Shown here one piece after another: positions 44,760 to 53,055 of a stretch of 64,000 nucleotides of DNA. Made by a program: the position numbers and the translations under genes. Position 1 is the stretch's first letter. Every line of letters begins with the position of its first letter. Under the pieces are notes generated by a model. It had not been told where the DNA came from and did no database searches. It saw only the letters and a list, made by a program, of their open reading frames with translations. This DNA comes from Flavobacteriaceae bacterium PS02337 (lineage in GTDB: Bacteria; Bacteroidota; Bacteroidia; Flavobacteriales; Flavobacteriaceae): contig JASCOE010000001.1 in the NCBI GenBank assembly GCA_029959285.1, positions 744,001 through 808,000 of the forward strand, written 5' to 3'.

Positions 44760-45383
44760 ATGATTAAAAAGATACTTTTTATACTGTTTCTGATTTTAAT
44801 AAGTTCGAAAGCATATTGTTGCGATTGCTCAGAAAAACCATCAATCGAAAAAAATTGGGAAATTGCCGATCAAGTTTTTATTGGAAAAATAGTAAAAGTA
44901 GATAGCTTGTTATATGGAAGTTATGGGCAAAAAGTCTATGTGTTTTCTATAAAAATTATTAAATCGTATAAAGGGGAAATTTATCCTGGTTATGAATTTA
45001 GAGACATACTGGCTAATGACTCAGGTTCATGTGATGCTTTTTTTGGTATTGGAGAAGAATACTTAATTTATTCGACAGGTAGGGAGTACGCATTGAGCAC
45101 TTCAATTTGTTCAAGAACAAACTTATTAAAATATGTTGATTCAGAAGAATTAGATCTTTTGGATAAATTGTATAAAGCTGACTTAAAGGATAAAACAGTT
45201 AAAATTTCTAAACGGAAAAATAACGTAGAATATCAAATAGATTTAGTCAAAAATTCGTTTGAAGAAAAAATAAAAAGAAAAAACCGTACTATTTGTATTT
45301 TGTCAGCAGTGAGTTTTCTTTTGTTAGTTATAATTCTAATACTTTTTTTTAGAAAAAGAAGAGTTTTTAGTAATAACAATTAA
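44760..45383 (+). CDS. Membrane-anchored NTR (TIMP-like) domain protein
   Basis: 207 residues. The signal peptide (ILFILFLILISSKAYC) is followed at once by CDCSEKPSIEKNWEIADQVF and then IGKIVKVD, the opening of a netrin/TIMP-like NTR domain, with later cysteines in GSCDAFF and SICSRTN that would bridge to it. A C-terminal membrane helix (about 178-198, ICILSAVSFLLLVIILILFF) and a basic tail (RKRR) anchor it. In TIMPs the N-terminal CxC binds the metalloprotease zinc. Here the mature protein may also begin with CDC, but inhibition is only a suggestion. Bacterial NTR proteins have no established role. Monocistronic. Confidence 0.8.
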   Translation: MIKKILFILFLILISSKAYCCDCSEKPSIEKNWEIADQVFIGKIVKVDSLLYGSYGQKVYVFSIKIIKSYKGEIYPGYEFRDILANDSGSCDAFFGIGEEYLIYSTGREYALSTSICSRTNLLKYVDSEELDLLDKLYKADLKDKTVKISKRKNNVEYQIDLVKNSFEEKIKRKNRTICILSAVSFLLLVIILILFFRKRRVFSNNN

Positions 45384-45449
45384 TTATATTTCAATTCGAA
45401 ACAATATCTTTACAATAAAAATATAACAATTTTAACTAAAAAAGTTACA

Positions 45450-47003
45450 ATGACAACAATAGCATCACAATTTGGAATGACGGAAGCTCTTGAAAAATTG
45501 GGCATCAAGACGATAAATGAAGGAACATCAACAGGTGTAAATAATTTTTCTTCTGGAGAAATCTTAGAAAGTTATTCACCAGTTGACGGTAAATTAATCG
45601 CTTCGGTAAAAATGTCTACTGCAGAAGATTATGAAAAAACGATCAAAACTGCAGCAGAAGCTTTCAAGGCTTTTAGATTAATTCCTGCTCCACAGCGTGG
45701 TGAAATTGTACGTCAGTTTGGAGAGAAATTGAGAGAAAACAAAGAAGCGCTAGGGAAATTGGTTTCTTATGAAATGGGAAAATCACTACAAGAAGGATAC
45801 GGAGAAGTTCAGGAAATGATTGATATCTGCGATTTTGCTGTTGGTTTATCACGTCAATTACACGGATTAACCATGCATTCTGAAAGACCAGGACATAGAA
45901 TGTATGAACAATATCATTCTTTAGGAATTGTTGGAATTATTTCTGCATTTAATTTTCCAGTTGCAGTTTGGTCTTGGAATACGGCGCTAGCTTGGATTTC
46001 TGGGGATGTTTGCGTGTGGAAACCTTCTGAAAAAACACCGCTTTGCGGAATTGCTTGTCAAAATATAATTGCTCAGGTTATTAAAGAAAATAATCTTCCA
46101 GAGGGAATTTCATGTTTAATAAATGGAGATTATAAAATTGGAGAACTGATGACTACCGATACTCGTATTCCGCTGATTTCTGCAACAGGTTCAACTCGTA
46201 TGGGAAAAATTGTAGCTCAAGCAGTTGCAGGAAGATTAGGAAAATCATTATTGGAGTTAGGAGGAAATAATGCCATTATTGTAACTCCAGATGCAGATAT
46301 AAAAATGACTGTTATTGGTGCTGTTTTTGGAGCTGTAGGAACGGCTGGACAAAGATGTACTTCAACTCGAAGATTGATTATTCACGAAAGTATTTATGAC
46401 AAAGTAAAAGATGCTTTAGTAGCTGCATATAAGCAATTACGAATCGGGAATCCGCTTGACGAAAATAATCATGTCGGACCGCTAATTGATACACATGCTG
46501 TCGAAATGTATGCAGCAGCTTTGAATAAAGTGGTTGCTGAAGGCGGAAAAATTTTGGTTGAGGGCGGAGTGCTTTCGGGAGAAGGTTACGAAAGTGGTTG
46601 TTATGTAAAACCGGCGATTGCAGAAGCTGAAAATTCTTTTGAAATTGTACAACACGAAACATTTGCGCCAGTTTTATATTTGATTAAATATTCTGGAGAA
46701 GTTGATAATGCAATTGAGGTTCAAAATGGTGTTGCTCAAGGATTATCTTCTGCAATTATGACGAATAATTTGCGTGAAGCAGAACGATTTTTGTCTGTAA
46801 CAGGTTCTGATTGTGGAATTGCAAATGTAAACATCGGAACTTCTGGTGCTGAAATCGGAGGTGCTTTTGGTGGTGAAAAAGAAACCGGCGGAGGACGTGA
46901 ATCAGGCTCTGATGCTTGGAAAATCTACATGAGACGCCAAACTAATACAATTAATTATACAACAAATCTTCCTTTAGCACAGGGAATTAAATTTGATTTG
47001 TAA
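45450..47003 (+). CDS. ALDH7-type aldehyde dehydrogenase (aminoadipate semialdehyde/P6C dehydrogenase)
   Basis: 517 residues, cytoplasmic. NAD-binding and catalytic features are complete: ISAFNFPVAVWSWN, WKPSEKTPL, Glu269 in LELGGNNAI, the nucleophile Cys303 in GQRCTSTRR, and EIGGAFGGEKETGGGRESGS near the end. The ending with FGGEKETGGGRESGSDAWK and YMRRQTNTINYT marks family 7 (antiquitin), which oxidises alpha-aminoadipate semialdehyde in lysine breakdown. This class is common in Flavobacteriia. No lysine catabolism partner is adjacent, so the substrate is inferred. The gene is monocistronic and ends at a bidirectional terminator. Confidence 0.93.
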   Translation: MTTIASQFGMTEALEKLGIKTINEGTSTGVNNFSSGEILESYSPVDGKLIASVKMSTAEDYEKTIKTAAEAFKAFRLIPAPQRGEIVRQFGEKLRENKEALGKLVSYEMGKSLQEGYGEVQEMIDICDFAVGLSRQLHGLTMHSERPGHRMYEQYHSLGIVGIISAFNFPVAVWSWNTALAWISGDVCVWKPSEKTPLCGIACQNIIAQVIKENNLPEGISCLINGDYKIGELMTTDTRIPLISATGSTRMGKIVAQAVAGRLGKSLLELGGNNAIIVTPDADIKMTVIGAVFGAVGTAGQRCTSTRRLIIHESIYDKVKDALVAAYKQLRIGNPLDENNHVGPLIDTHAVEMYAAALNKVVAEGGKILVEGGVLSGEGYESGCYVKPAIAEAENSFEIVQHETFAPVLYLIKYSGEVDNAIEVQNGVAQGLSSAIMTNNLREAERFLSVTGSDCGIANVNIGTSGAEIGGAFGGEKETGGGRESGSDAWKIYMRRQTNTINYTTNLPLAQGIKFDL

Positions 47004-47018
47004 TTTTATGATATATGA

Positions 47019-47050
47019 AAAAAAGGCTTCCAATTTTGGAAGCCTTTTTT
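47019..47050. terminator. Bidirectional terminator between ALDH and pectate lyase genes
   Basis: AAAAAAGGCTTCCAA (47019-47033) pairs perfectly with TTGGAAGCCTTTTTT (47036-47050). A-rich on the left and T-rich on the right, it can end both convergent transcripts. Confidence 0.92.
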
Positions 47051-47063
47051 AATTAAGTTAGTT

Positions 47064-50000
47064 TTATTTTTTGATAAGAGTTTGGTTAAAAGATCCATCA
47101 ACAGTGTAAATTTTAGCTAAATAAGTTCCTGGAATTAAACTGCTTGTATCCATACTTTCAGATTTTCCATAAGTAGCTATTAAGTTTCCAGAAATATTAT
47201 AGATAAGTATTTTTTCAACTTTCTGATTTGAATCTGATAAATATAAAGTATTTGAAACAGGATTTGGATACAATATAATTTTTGCATTTTCAGCTGTGCT
47301 TGACTCTGCAACTGGTGTAACTTTTAAAGTTCCTCCTCCATAAACTGTACTGATATAAAATAAATTTGCAACAGAACCTTTAGTTATACTATGAGAACCC
47401 GCAGCGATTGATACAGTTACAATTCCAGAAGATGCTGTATAAGAAACATTGTCTACTTTAACTGTTCCTGTAAAATTGGAGTCAAAAACTAAAGTCAATG
47501 TTGAGGAGTTTGTAGTTGTATAATTTATAGTTGTACTCGATTCTATTTTTAAACGCTCGGTTAATGTTAACCCGTTGTAGGTTACAGAACCTGGAGTAGA
47601 ATTCATATTTCCAGTAATAGCATAAAATGTACTTGTTTTTTCTGAAGTTGTAAAATTGTGAATTTCGCTTCCTGACGAACCTGTAGAAACGGTTATTGTT
47701 CCTGATGCGATTACGGGAGAACCTGCGCTTCCTGAAGTTGTAACAGAATAAGACACATTTGCCGTTGGCGTTCCAGAAATAGTAACTGTTTTAGCAGTTG
47801 AATTTTTTACAAAAGTTAATCCAGAAGCTGGTAATCCTGTAACGGTTACGTCTGTCGCATTTCCGCCCCAAGTAAATACAATCGTAGCAATTGCAGTTCC
47901 AGAAGAAACAGTTTGATTATTATTTCCTGAAGAAGTTAAAGTCTGATTTCCTGAAGCTGTAACGGTTACAGTTCCTGAACCAGTGGCAGGTGAACCACTA
48001 GTTCCAGAAGTTGCAATCGAATAGGAAACAGTTGCCGTTGGTGAACCCGAAATAGTTATCGTTTTAGCTGTTGAATTTTTTACAAAAGTTAATCCTGAAG
48101 CTGGTAATCCGGTTACAGTTGCGTCTGTTGCATCTCCGCCCCATGTAAATACTATTGAAGTAATTGCAGTTCCAGAAGAAATCGTTTGGTTGTTATTTCC
48201 TGTAGAAGTTAAAGTCTGATTTCCTGAAGCTGTAACTGTTATAGTTCCTGAACCAGTTGCTGGAGAACCACTAGTTCCAGAAGTTGCAATCGAATAAGAA
48301 ACGGTTGCCGTTGGTGAACCCGAAATAGTTATCGTTTTTGCTGTTGAATTTTTTACAAAAGTTAATCCTGAAGCTGGTAATCCGGTTACAGTTGCGTCTG
48401 TTGCATCTCCACCCCATGTAAATACGATCGAAGTAATTGCAGTTCCGGTAACAACAGTTTGATTATTGTTTGAAGAAGAAGTTAACGTAAGAGTTTGAGT
48501 TCCTGTAGGCGGATTTCCTTCACCTTGTATTGCAACTAAAGTTCCCGTATAATTGGTAAGTGCAGATTTTAATGCCGTAATGACTAATGATGAAGTGTCG
48601 TCAGTTGCATTATTAAATGTCCATTGCAAATCTCCTCCAGAAACACGTCCTGCATATTGAGTTGTTTTAGTTTTAGCTACTGCTGGCTGATCGATTACTA
48701 AATTTTTTATGTATAATGTGGCATCAGTATCAAAGTTATTATAAGTATTAGCACCCGATTTAGATTTTACCGAGCTACTTACAACTTCGCCTCTTGTTGT
48801 AGCTAAATAGGCATCGAAATCTGTTGCAGAACTAATTTTCCCTGAAATATTAAACAAAGGATTTGGATCATTGTAAGCTACAAAACGCATGTTATTTGTT
48901 CCATTTGAAGCATCAAAAGTATTGTTGAAAGCTTTAATGCTTCCTCCAGCCTCTCCAGAAAATGTTCCCATTGTTCCAGCATTATTTACTTGATTGGTTT
49001 CATCCCAAATATCAGAACCTTGCAAAGAAGTTAACATAGGATGTTTACTATTTCTAAAATAATTTCCTTCTACAAAAAGAGACGAACCCATCGTAGATCC
49101 TGCACCATATTTAGAAACTCCATCATAATAATTGTTGTAAATATGTGCAGAATAATAACGCACACGCGGATGACGTGAATCTGAATGATCAAACCAATTA
49201 TGATGATACGTGATGTATAAACCCGCTGTTGTTCCTTCGCTTAAACCCAATAAACTGGCTTTTCCATTATCCCAAAAATGATTGTATGAAAGAGTAATAT
49301 AAGTTGAAGTTTTATTGTCTAAAGCTCCGTCACCTTTTATTTGGTCTGCATCGCTTCCTGCATTTCCGTAAAATAAATCACAATTATGCACCCAAATATG
49401 ATCATTATCTTGTTGCATTCCTACGTTGTCGCCCGCAGTACTGTTACAATTCATAAATCCGAGATTGTTTACTTCTATATTTGAAGCCGATTTTAAGCGA
49501 ACTCCCCAACCGTTTGCAACAGCATCATTTCCAATACCTTCAAATGTAACATAACTTGATGAATTATTAGAGTTTTCGATAACAACGTCGCCACCTTCCA
49601 TAACCGTCATATCGGTTATATTTCCAATTAAACGAATAATAAACGGACGAGTATCTTTTCCTTTTTTGATAGCATAAAGAATATTTTGTAAACCGATACA
49701 AGGATTTGAACTTGCCCCAGTAATATTCATGGAAATGGTATTTTTGGTATTTTGTGTAATGTAAAGAATTACGACATTATCTTTAGGAGTTCCATCAGCT
49801 TTATATCCTCCAGGAACACGACCGCTTTCAAAAGCAAATCCGTTTCTATCGTGGGCAGAAACGGTTAAGTTTCCTGTTGTAGCACCCGTTCCTTCATTTC
49901 CATTAACAACTGGTTTTACTTTTATAGTGTAAGATCCTGCTTTTAAACCAGGAATATCAGCTCTAAAATAAGAACCATAGCTTCTAATAAGTTGGTCGTC

Positions 50001-50183
50001 AATTTTCTTGTCTGTAAATCCGTTACCAGTATAGTATACGTTGTAAGTTTGTGCTCCGCTAACGGGTTGCCATTTTACAAAAGCGGTTTCCAACCAGCCT
50101 GAAGCTTCATTAATTTGAACAGTTTGCGCCCGTAACAAAAGGGTCATAAGAAAGAGCGCCACGAAAAGTAGGTTTTTTTTCAT
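47064..50183 (-). CDS. T9SS-secreted pectate lyase (PL1) with fibronectin-like and repeated Ig-like domains
   Basis: 1039 residues. After the signal peptide (LMTLLLRAQ) comes a fibronectin III-like domain (about 22-110). The PL1 parallel beta-helix (about 115-440) contains DADQIKGDGAL (calcium site) and FDHSDSRHPRVR with the catalytic Arg, followed by IYNNYYDG. Three near-identical Ig-like repeats of about 91 residues (roughly 565-840; TFVKNSTAKTITISGSPTAT) follow, then a beta-rich domain and a T9SS tail (YPNPVSNTLYL...LIPGTYLAKIYT). It should cleave polygalacturonate by beta-elimination at the cell surface or outside. No other pectin gene is adjacent. Upstream is a long AT-rich region with palindromic TGTAAT sites. 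Confidence 0.94.
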   Translation of the reverse strand: MKKNLLFVALFLMTLLLRAQTVQINEASGWLETAFVKWQPVSGAQTYNVYYTGNGFTDKKIDDQLIRSYGSYFRADIPGLKAGSYTIKVKPVVNGNEGTGATTGNLTVSAHDRNGFAFESGRVPGGYKADGTPKDNVVILYITQNTKNTISMNITGASSNPCIGLQNILYAIKKGKDTRPFIIRLIGNITDMTVMEGGDVVIENSNNSSSYVTFEGIGNDAVANGWGVRLKSASNIEVNNLGFMNCNSTAGDNVGMQQDNDHIWVHNCDLFYGNAGSDADQIKGDGALDNKTSTYITLSYNHFWDNGKASLLGLSEGTTAGLYITYHHNWFDHSDSRHPRVRYYSAHIYNNYYDGVSKYGAGSTMGSSLFVEGNYFRNSKHPMLTSLQGSDIWDETNQVNNAGTMGTFSGEAGGSIKAFNNTFDASNGTNNMRFVAYNDPNPLFNISGKISSATDFDAYLATTRGEVVSSSVKSKSGANTYNNFDTDATLYIKNLVIDQPAVAKTKTTQYAGRVSGGDLQWTFNNATDDTSSLVITALKSALTNYTGTLVAIQGEGNPPTGTQTLTLTSSSNNNQTVVTGTAITSIVFTWGGDATDATVTGLPASGLTFVKNSTAKTITISGSPTATVSYSIATSGTSGSPATGSGTITVTASGNQTLTSTGNNNQTISSGTAITSIVFTWGGDATDATVTGLPASGLTFVKNSTAKTITISGSPTATVSYSIATSGTSGSPATGSGTVTVTASGNQTLTSSGNNNQTVSSGTAIATIVFTWGGNATDVTVTGLPASGLTFVKNSTAKTVTISGTPTANVSYSVTTSGSAGSPVIASGTITVSTGSSGSEIHNFTTSEKTSTFYAITGNMNSTPGSVTYNGLTLTERLKIESSTTINYTTTNSSTLTLVFDSNFTGTVKVDNVSYTASSGIVTVSIAAGSHSITKGSVANLFYISTVYGGGTLKVTPVAESSTAENAKIILYPNPVSNTLYLSDSNQKVEKILIYNISGNLIATYGKSESMDTSSLIPGTYLAKIYTVDGSFNQTLIKK
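47690..48480. repeat. Tandem 273-bp coding repeats in the pectate lyase gene
   Basis: Three adjacent copies of a 273-base unit (91 codons). Matching words such as GGTTACAGTTGCGTCTGTTG recur at 48111 and 48384, exactly 273 bases apart; the third copy, toward 47690, is more diverged. The high DNA identity suggests recent duplication or ongoing homogenisation. Confidence 0.88.
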
Positions 50184-50248
50184 AAGGGTTTGTTTAAGAT
50201 AGTTAATAAAAAGTAAGTGGTTTTACTTTCAACTACAAGTGGTTTAAT

Positions 50249-50262
50249 TGTAATCGATTACA
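50249..50262. promoter_or_regulatory. Perfect palindrome, candidate operator 1 of the pectate lyase
   Basis: TGTAATCGATTACA is a perfect 14-base palindrome with a central CG, a shape typical of LacI-family operators. It is 66 bases upstream of the pectate lyase ATG (minus strand). The regulator is unknown, and the LacI idea is inference from the shape of the site. Confidence 0.65.
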
Positions 50263-50350
50263 CAAAATTATATATTAATTTTTAATATTGTATTTTTTAT
50301 GTAAATATTTAGATTATAATATATTTTAATCCCTTGAAAATTGATTAAAA

Positions 50351-50383
50351 TGTAATAAATTGCATTGATTGTAATTTATTGCA
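50351..50383. promoter_or_regulatory. Paired related sites, candidate operators 2 and 3
   Basis: TGTAATAAATTGCA (50351-50364) and TGTAATTTATTGCA (50370-50383) share the outline TGTAATnnATTrCA with the perfect palindrome at 50249. They are 19 bases apart, about two helical turns, so two dimers could bind side by side on one face. Confidence 0.55.
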
Positions 50384-50602
50384 TAATTGCATGTATGAGT
50401 AAAAAGCTTAATGTTGCTAGCTTTTGAGAATTTCGTAATAAAATTTAAAAGATATTAGAAAAATGAAATTTATTTTAATTACATAAATTACATTTTATTT
50501 TTTTGTAGGAAATATTTTTAATATTACTTTTAAAGAACAGATTATTCTTAAAATATTTTTCTATTCAAGATGCTTTTTTTCCTTAAAAATTAATATTACA
50601 TA

Positions 50603-50638
50603 AAAAAAAGCCTTTCTGAGTAAAATCAGAAAGGCTTT
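50603..50638 (-). terminator. Terminator of the Bax-inhibitor-1 family gene
   Basis: A 13-bp perfect stem AAAGCCTTTCTGA / TCAGAAAGGCTTT (50607-50619, 50626-50638), with a plus-strand A run before it that gives a T tail on the minus strand. Confidence 0.9.
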
Positions 50639-50658
50639 AAAATATATTATAAAGAATA

Positions 50659-51432
50659 TTAGTCTTTGCTTGACAATTTTAATAGTAGTCGCAAGAACTC
50701 GATATAAAGCCAAACCAATGTTATCATTAATCCCATAGCTCCATACCATTCCATAAATTTTGGCATTCTTTCTCTTGCTCCTTTTTCAATTAAATCAAAA
50801 TCTAAAAAAAGATTAAGCGCAGCAATAATAATTACAAACACACTAATACCAATGCTCATCATTGAGTTACCATAATGAACAGGCGTGAAATTAAAAATTA
50901 AGGAAGCAAGCCAAGAGAATAGATAATATGTTGCGATTGCCAATGTAGCAGCGACAACAACAGATTTGAATTGCTCATTAACTTTAACAATTTTGAATTT
51001 ATATAAACCTAAGCATACTAAAAAAGTAACAAGAGTTGCTCCTACTGCATTAACTACTATTCCAGGAACTTTCAACTCAAATATTGCAGATATTCCTCCG
51101 ATAAATAATCCTTCGAACAGAGCATATGCTGGAGCCAAATATGGCGAAGCTTGCGGTTTGAAAGATGAGATGATTACTAAAATAAGACCAACAATTGCGC
51201 CTCCAATTGTTGGTACCATTGGATTGATTTGATTAAAAGCCATCCACCATGTGATCATAGCAGATCCGCATAAAATCAGAAATAAAATAGCAGTTTTGTT
51301 GATTGTTCCAGAAACCGTCATTTCTTGATTGTAATCAATAATTTGAGCTTGGTGAGTTTCAGTTCTTGAAGTAGCATTAGATGATGAAAAACGCTTACTG
51401 TTTAAGAATGGATTTTTTGAATTAAAATTCAT
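50659..51432 (-). CDS. Bax inhibitor-1/YccA family membrane protein
   Basis: 257 residues. A polar N-terminus of about 45 residues precedes seven hydrophobic helices, starting with TAILFLILCGSAMITWWMAF and ending with YGAMGLMITLVWLYIEFLRL. The family signature near the end (EWYGAMGLMITLVWLYIEFL) and the loop ALYEGLFIGGIS-like stretch (ALFEGLFIGGISAIF) are clear. Family members are inner-membrane proteins, some acting as pH-sensitive calcium leak channels, while E. coli YccA modulates FtsH. Which applies here is unknown. It is a single gene with its own terminator, next to the nuo operon, whose terminator is at 51537-51570. Confidence 0.92.
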   Translation of the reverse strand: MNFNSKNPFLNSKRFSSSNATSRTETHQAQIIDYNQEMTVSGTINKTAILFLILCGSAMITWWMAFNQINPMVPTIGGAIVGLILVIISSFKPQASPYLAPAYALFEGLFIGGISAIFELKVPGIVVNAVGATLVTFLVCLGLYKFKIVKVNEQFKSVVVAATLAIATYYLFSWLASLIFNFTPVHYGNSMMSIGISVFVIIIAALNLFLDFDLIEKGARERMPKFMEWYGAMGLMITLVWLYIEFLRLLLKLSSKD

Positions 51433-51536
51433 AATTTAATACATTTAATTGAAATCAAATATATGGAGATTTTTTGAAGTGCGCCTGTAACAGTGAGTTT
51501 TTTAACATGAATTTCTCTTCTTAAGATGTAAGACAT

Positions 51537-51570
51537 AAAAAAAATCCATCAAAACTTAATTCGATGGATT
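51537..51570 (-). terminator. Terminator of the nuo operon
   Basis: AATCCATC (51543-51550) pairs with GATGGATT (51563-51570), and the A run at 51537-51544 gives a T tail on the minus strand. It lies 29 bases past the nuoN stop. Confidence 0.88.
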
Positions 51571-51598
51571 CTGTATTATTTTAATTTAAGAAATTTTT

Positions 51599-52990
51599 TT
51601 ATTTCAAAAGATCCAAAACTAAAGATGGAAATAAACCTAATACAATATTTAAAGCAATTGATATAACTGCTGTTGCATAAATAAGAAATGGTTTTCCTGT
51701 TCTTTCTTGGTTTGGTTCTTTAGAATACATTGCAATTATTAGTTTGAAATAGTATCCAACACTAATAATAGAGTTGATTACAGCAACAATTACTAATCCA
51801 ATATATCCAGCTTGAATTGTTTGATTGAATAAGAATAATTTAGCAAAGAATCCAGAGAAAATTGGAATTCCGGCCATTGATAATAATGACGCCGTAAGAA
51901 TCGCAGCCAATAACGGATTTGTTTTTCCTAATCCGTGGAAGTTTGTAATGTCTTCATTATCTTGATCTCTGCAAACGTATAAAATTACACTAAAAGCAGC
52001 TATTCCAGCTAAAGTATAAGCAGCAGTATAATATAACAAAACTCCAGCTGATGCAGAAACAGTTAATAATGTCATTAACATAAAACCAGCGTGAGAAATT
52101 CCAGAAAACGCCAACATACGTTTAACGTTAACTTGTCTAAGTGCCATAATATTTCCTACTGACATCGAAGCAATTGAAATAATCACAACAATCATTTCAA
52201 AAGTATGTAATAGGTCTTGGTTTTCTAATGAAGAAATAAAGTTCATACCAGCAATTAACTTAAATAAAGTTGCAATTGCTACTACTTTTGCCAAAGTACT
52301 CATCAAAGCAGTTGTTAAAGCAGGAGAACCTTCGTAAACGTCTGGAGCCCAGAAGTGGAAAGGAACAGCTGCAACTTTAAATAACATTCCAACAACCATT
52401 AAAATCATTCCGATTGGAAACCAGATTGGTAATTCAGCAGAAAGAGCACTTTCGTGAATTTCGCTGATATCAAAACTTCCCATTGCACCGTAAATCAAAC
52501 AAATTCCAAATAAGATAATTCCTGAAGCGAAAGACCCCATTAAGAAATATTTCATTCCCGCTTCGTTACTTTTGATGTTTAAACGTTCGCTAGCAGCTAA
52601 AACATATAAAGCGATAGATAGGATTTCAATTCCTAAAAAGAACATTGCCAAGTTTCCAAAAGAAACCATTGCAACAGCTCCAGCTAGTAAAAAGACTTTA
52701 ATAGCAATATAATCTGAAATTTTAGATGGATGCTTGTGATAGAAATTATGACTTAATGCTACAAGGAAAATGGTCAAGATGATAAACAATGATGAAAAAG
52801 CTGTAGAAAACTTATTCACCGTTATCATATTGTTGTAATAACTTTGTTCAGTTCCAAATTCACAGAAATTAAGCGCCAACACGCCTAATAAACCAAGAAT
52901 GGTAATAGGAACGATGGCCTTTCTTAAATTAAGAATTTCAAACAATAGGCAGAAAATACCCAATCCTGTTATAGCTATTAATGTATTCAT
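51599..52990 (-). CDS. nuoN: NADH-quinone oxidoreductase subunit N
   Basis: 463 residues and about 14 predicted membrane helices. The proton-channel family core is seen in EILSIALYVLAA, MKYFLMGSFASGIILFGI, the stretch FKVAAVPFHFWAPDVYEGSP (lysine and Trp-Ala-Pro-Asp-Val-Tyr) and VKRMLAFSGISHAGFMLMTL. It is one of three antiporter-like subunits in the membrane arm of complex I. It is the last gene of the operon, 65 bases after nuoM, and is followed by a terminator. Confidence 0.97.
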   Translation of the reverse strand: MNTLIAITGLGIFCLLFEILNLRKAIVPITILGLLGVLALNFCEFGTEQSYYNNMITVNKFSTAFSSLFIILTIFLVALSHNFYHKHPSKISDYIAIKVFLLAGAVAMVSFGNLAMFFLGIEILSIALYVLAASERLNIKSNEAGMKYFLMGSFASGIILFGICLIYGAMGSFDISEIHESALSAELPIWFPIGMILMVVGMLFKVAAVPFHFWAPDVYEGSPALTTALMSTLAKVVAIATLFKLIAGMNFISSLENQDLLHTFEMIVVIISIASMSVGNIMALRQVNVKRMLAFSGISHAGFMLMTLLTVSASAGVLLYYTAAYTLAGIAAFSVILYVCRDQDNEDITNFHGLGKTNPLLAAILTASLLSMAGIPIFSGFFAKLFLFNQTIQAGYIGLVIVAVINSIISVGYYFKLIIAMYSKEPNQERTGKPFLIYATAVISIALNIVLGLFPSLVLDLLK

Positions 52991-53055
52991 TTTTGTCTTT
53001 TTGATTTAGAATTTCAAATTATGAATGAAATCCTAATTTATTTTTGTTTAAAATA

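Larger units (their letters stand above)
50184..50658. other. Long AT-rich intergenic region upstream of the pectate lyase
   Basis: 475 bases between the pectate lyase start and the Bax-inhibitor gene's stop. It holds a perfect 14-base palindrome and two close relatives (50249-50383), more TGTAAT-like words near 50480, and the terminator at 50603-50638. No gene is credible here. Confidence 0.7.

Noticed and set aside
47690-48480. Regular repeats considered as a CRISPR-like array
   Set aside because: The unit is 273 bases, in frame and codes for Ig-like domains; there are no short spacers.
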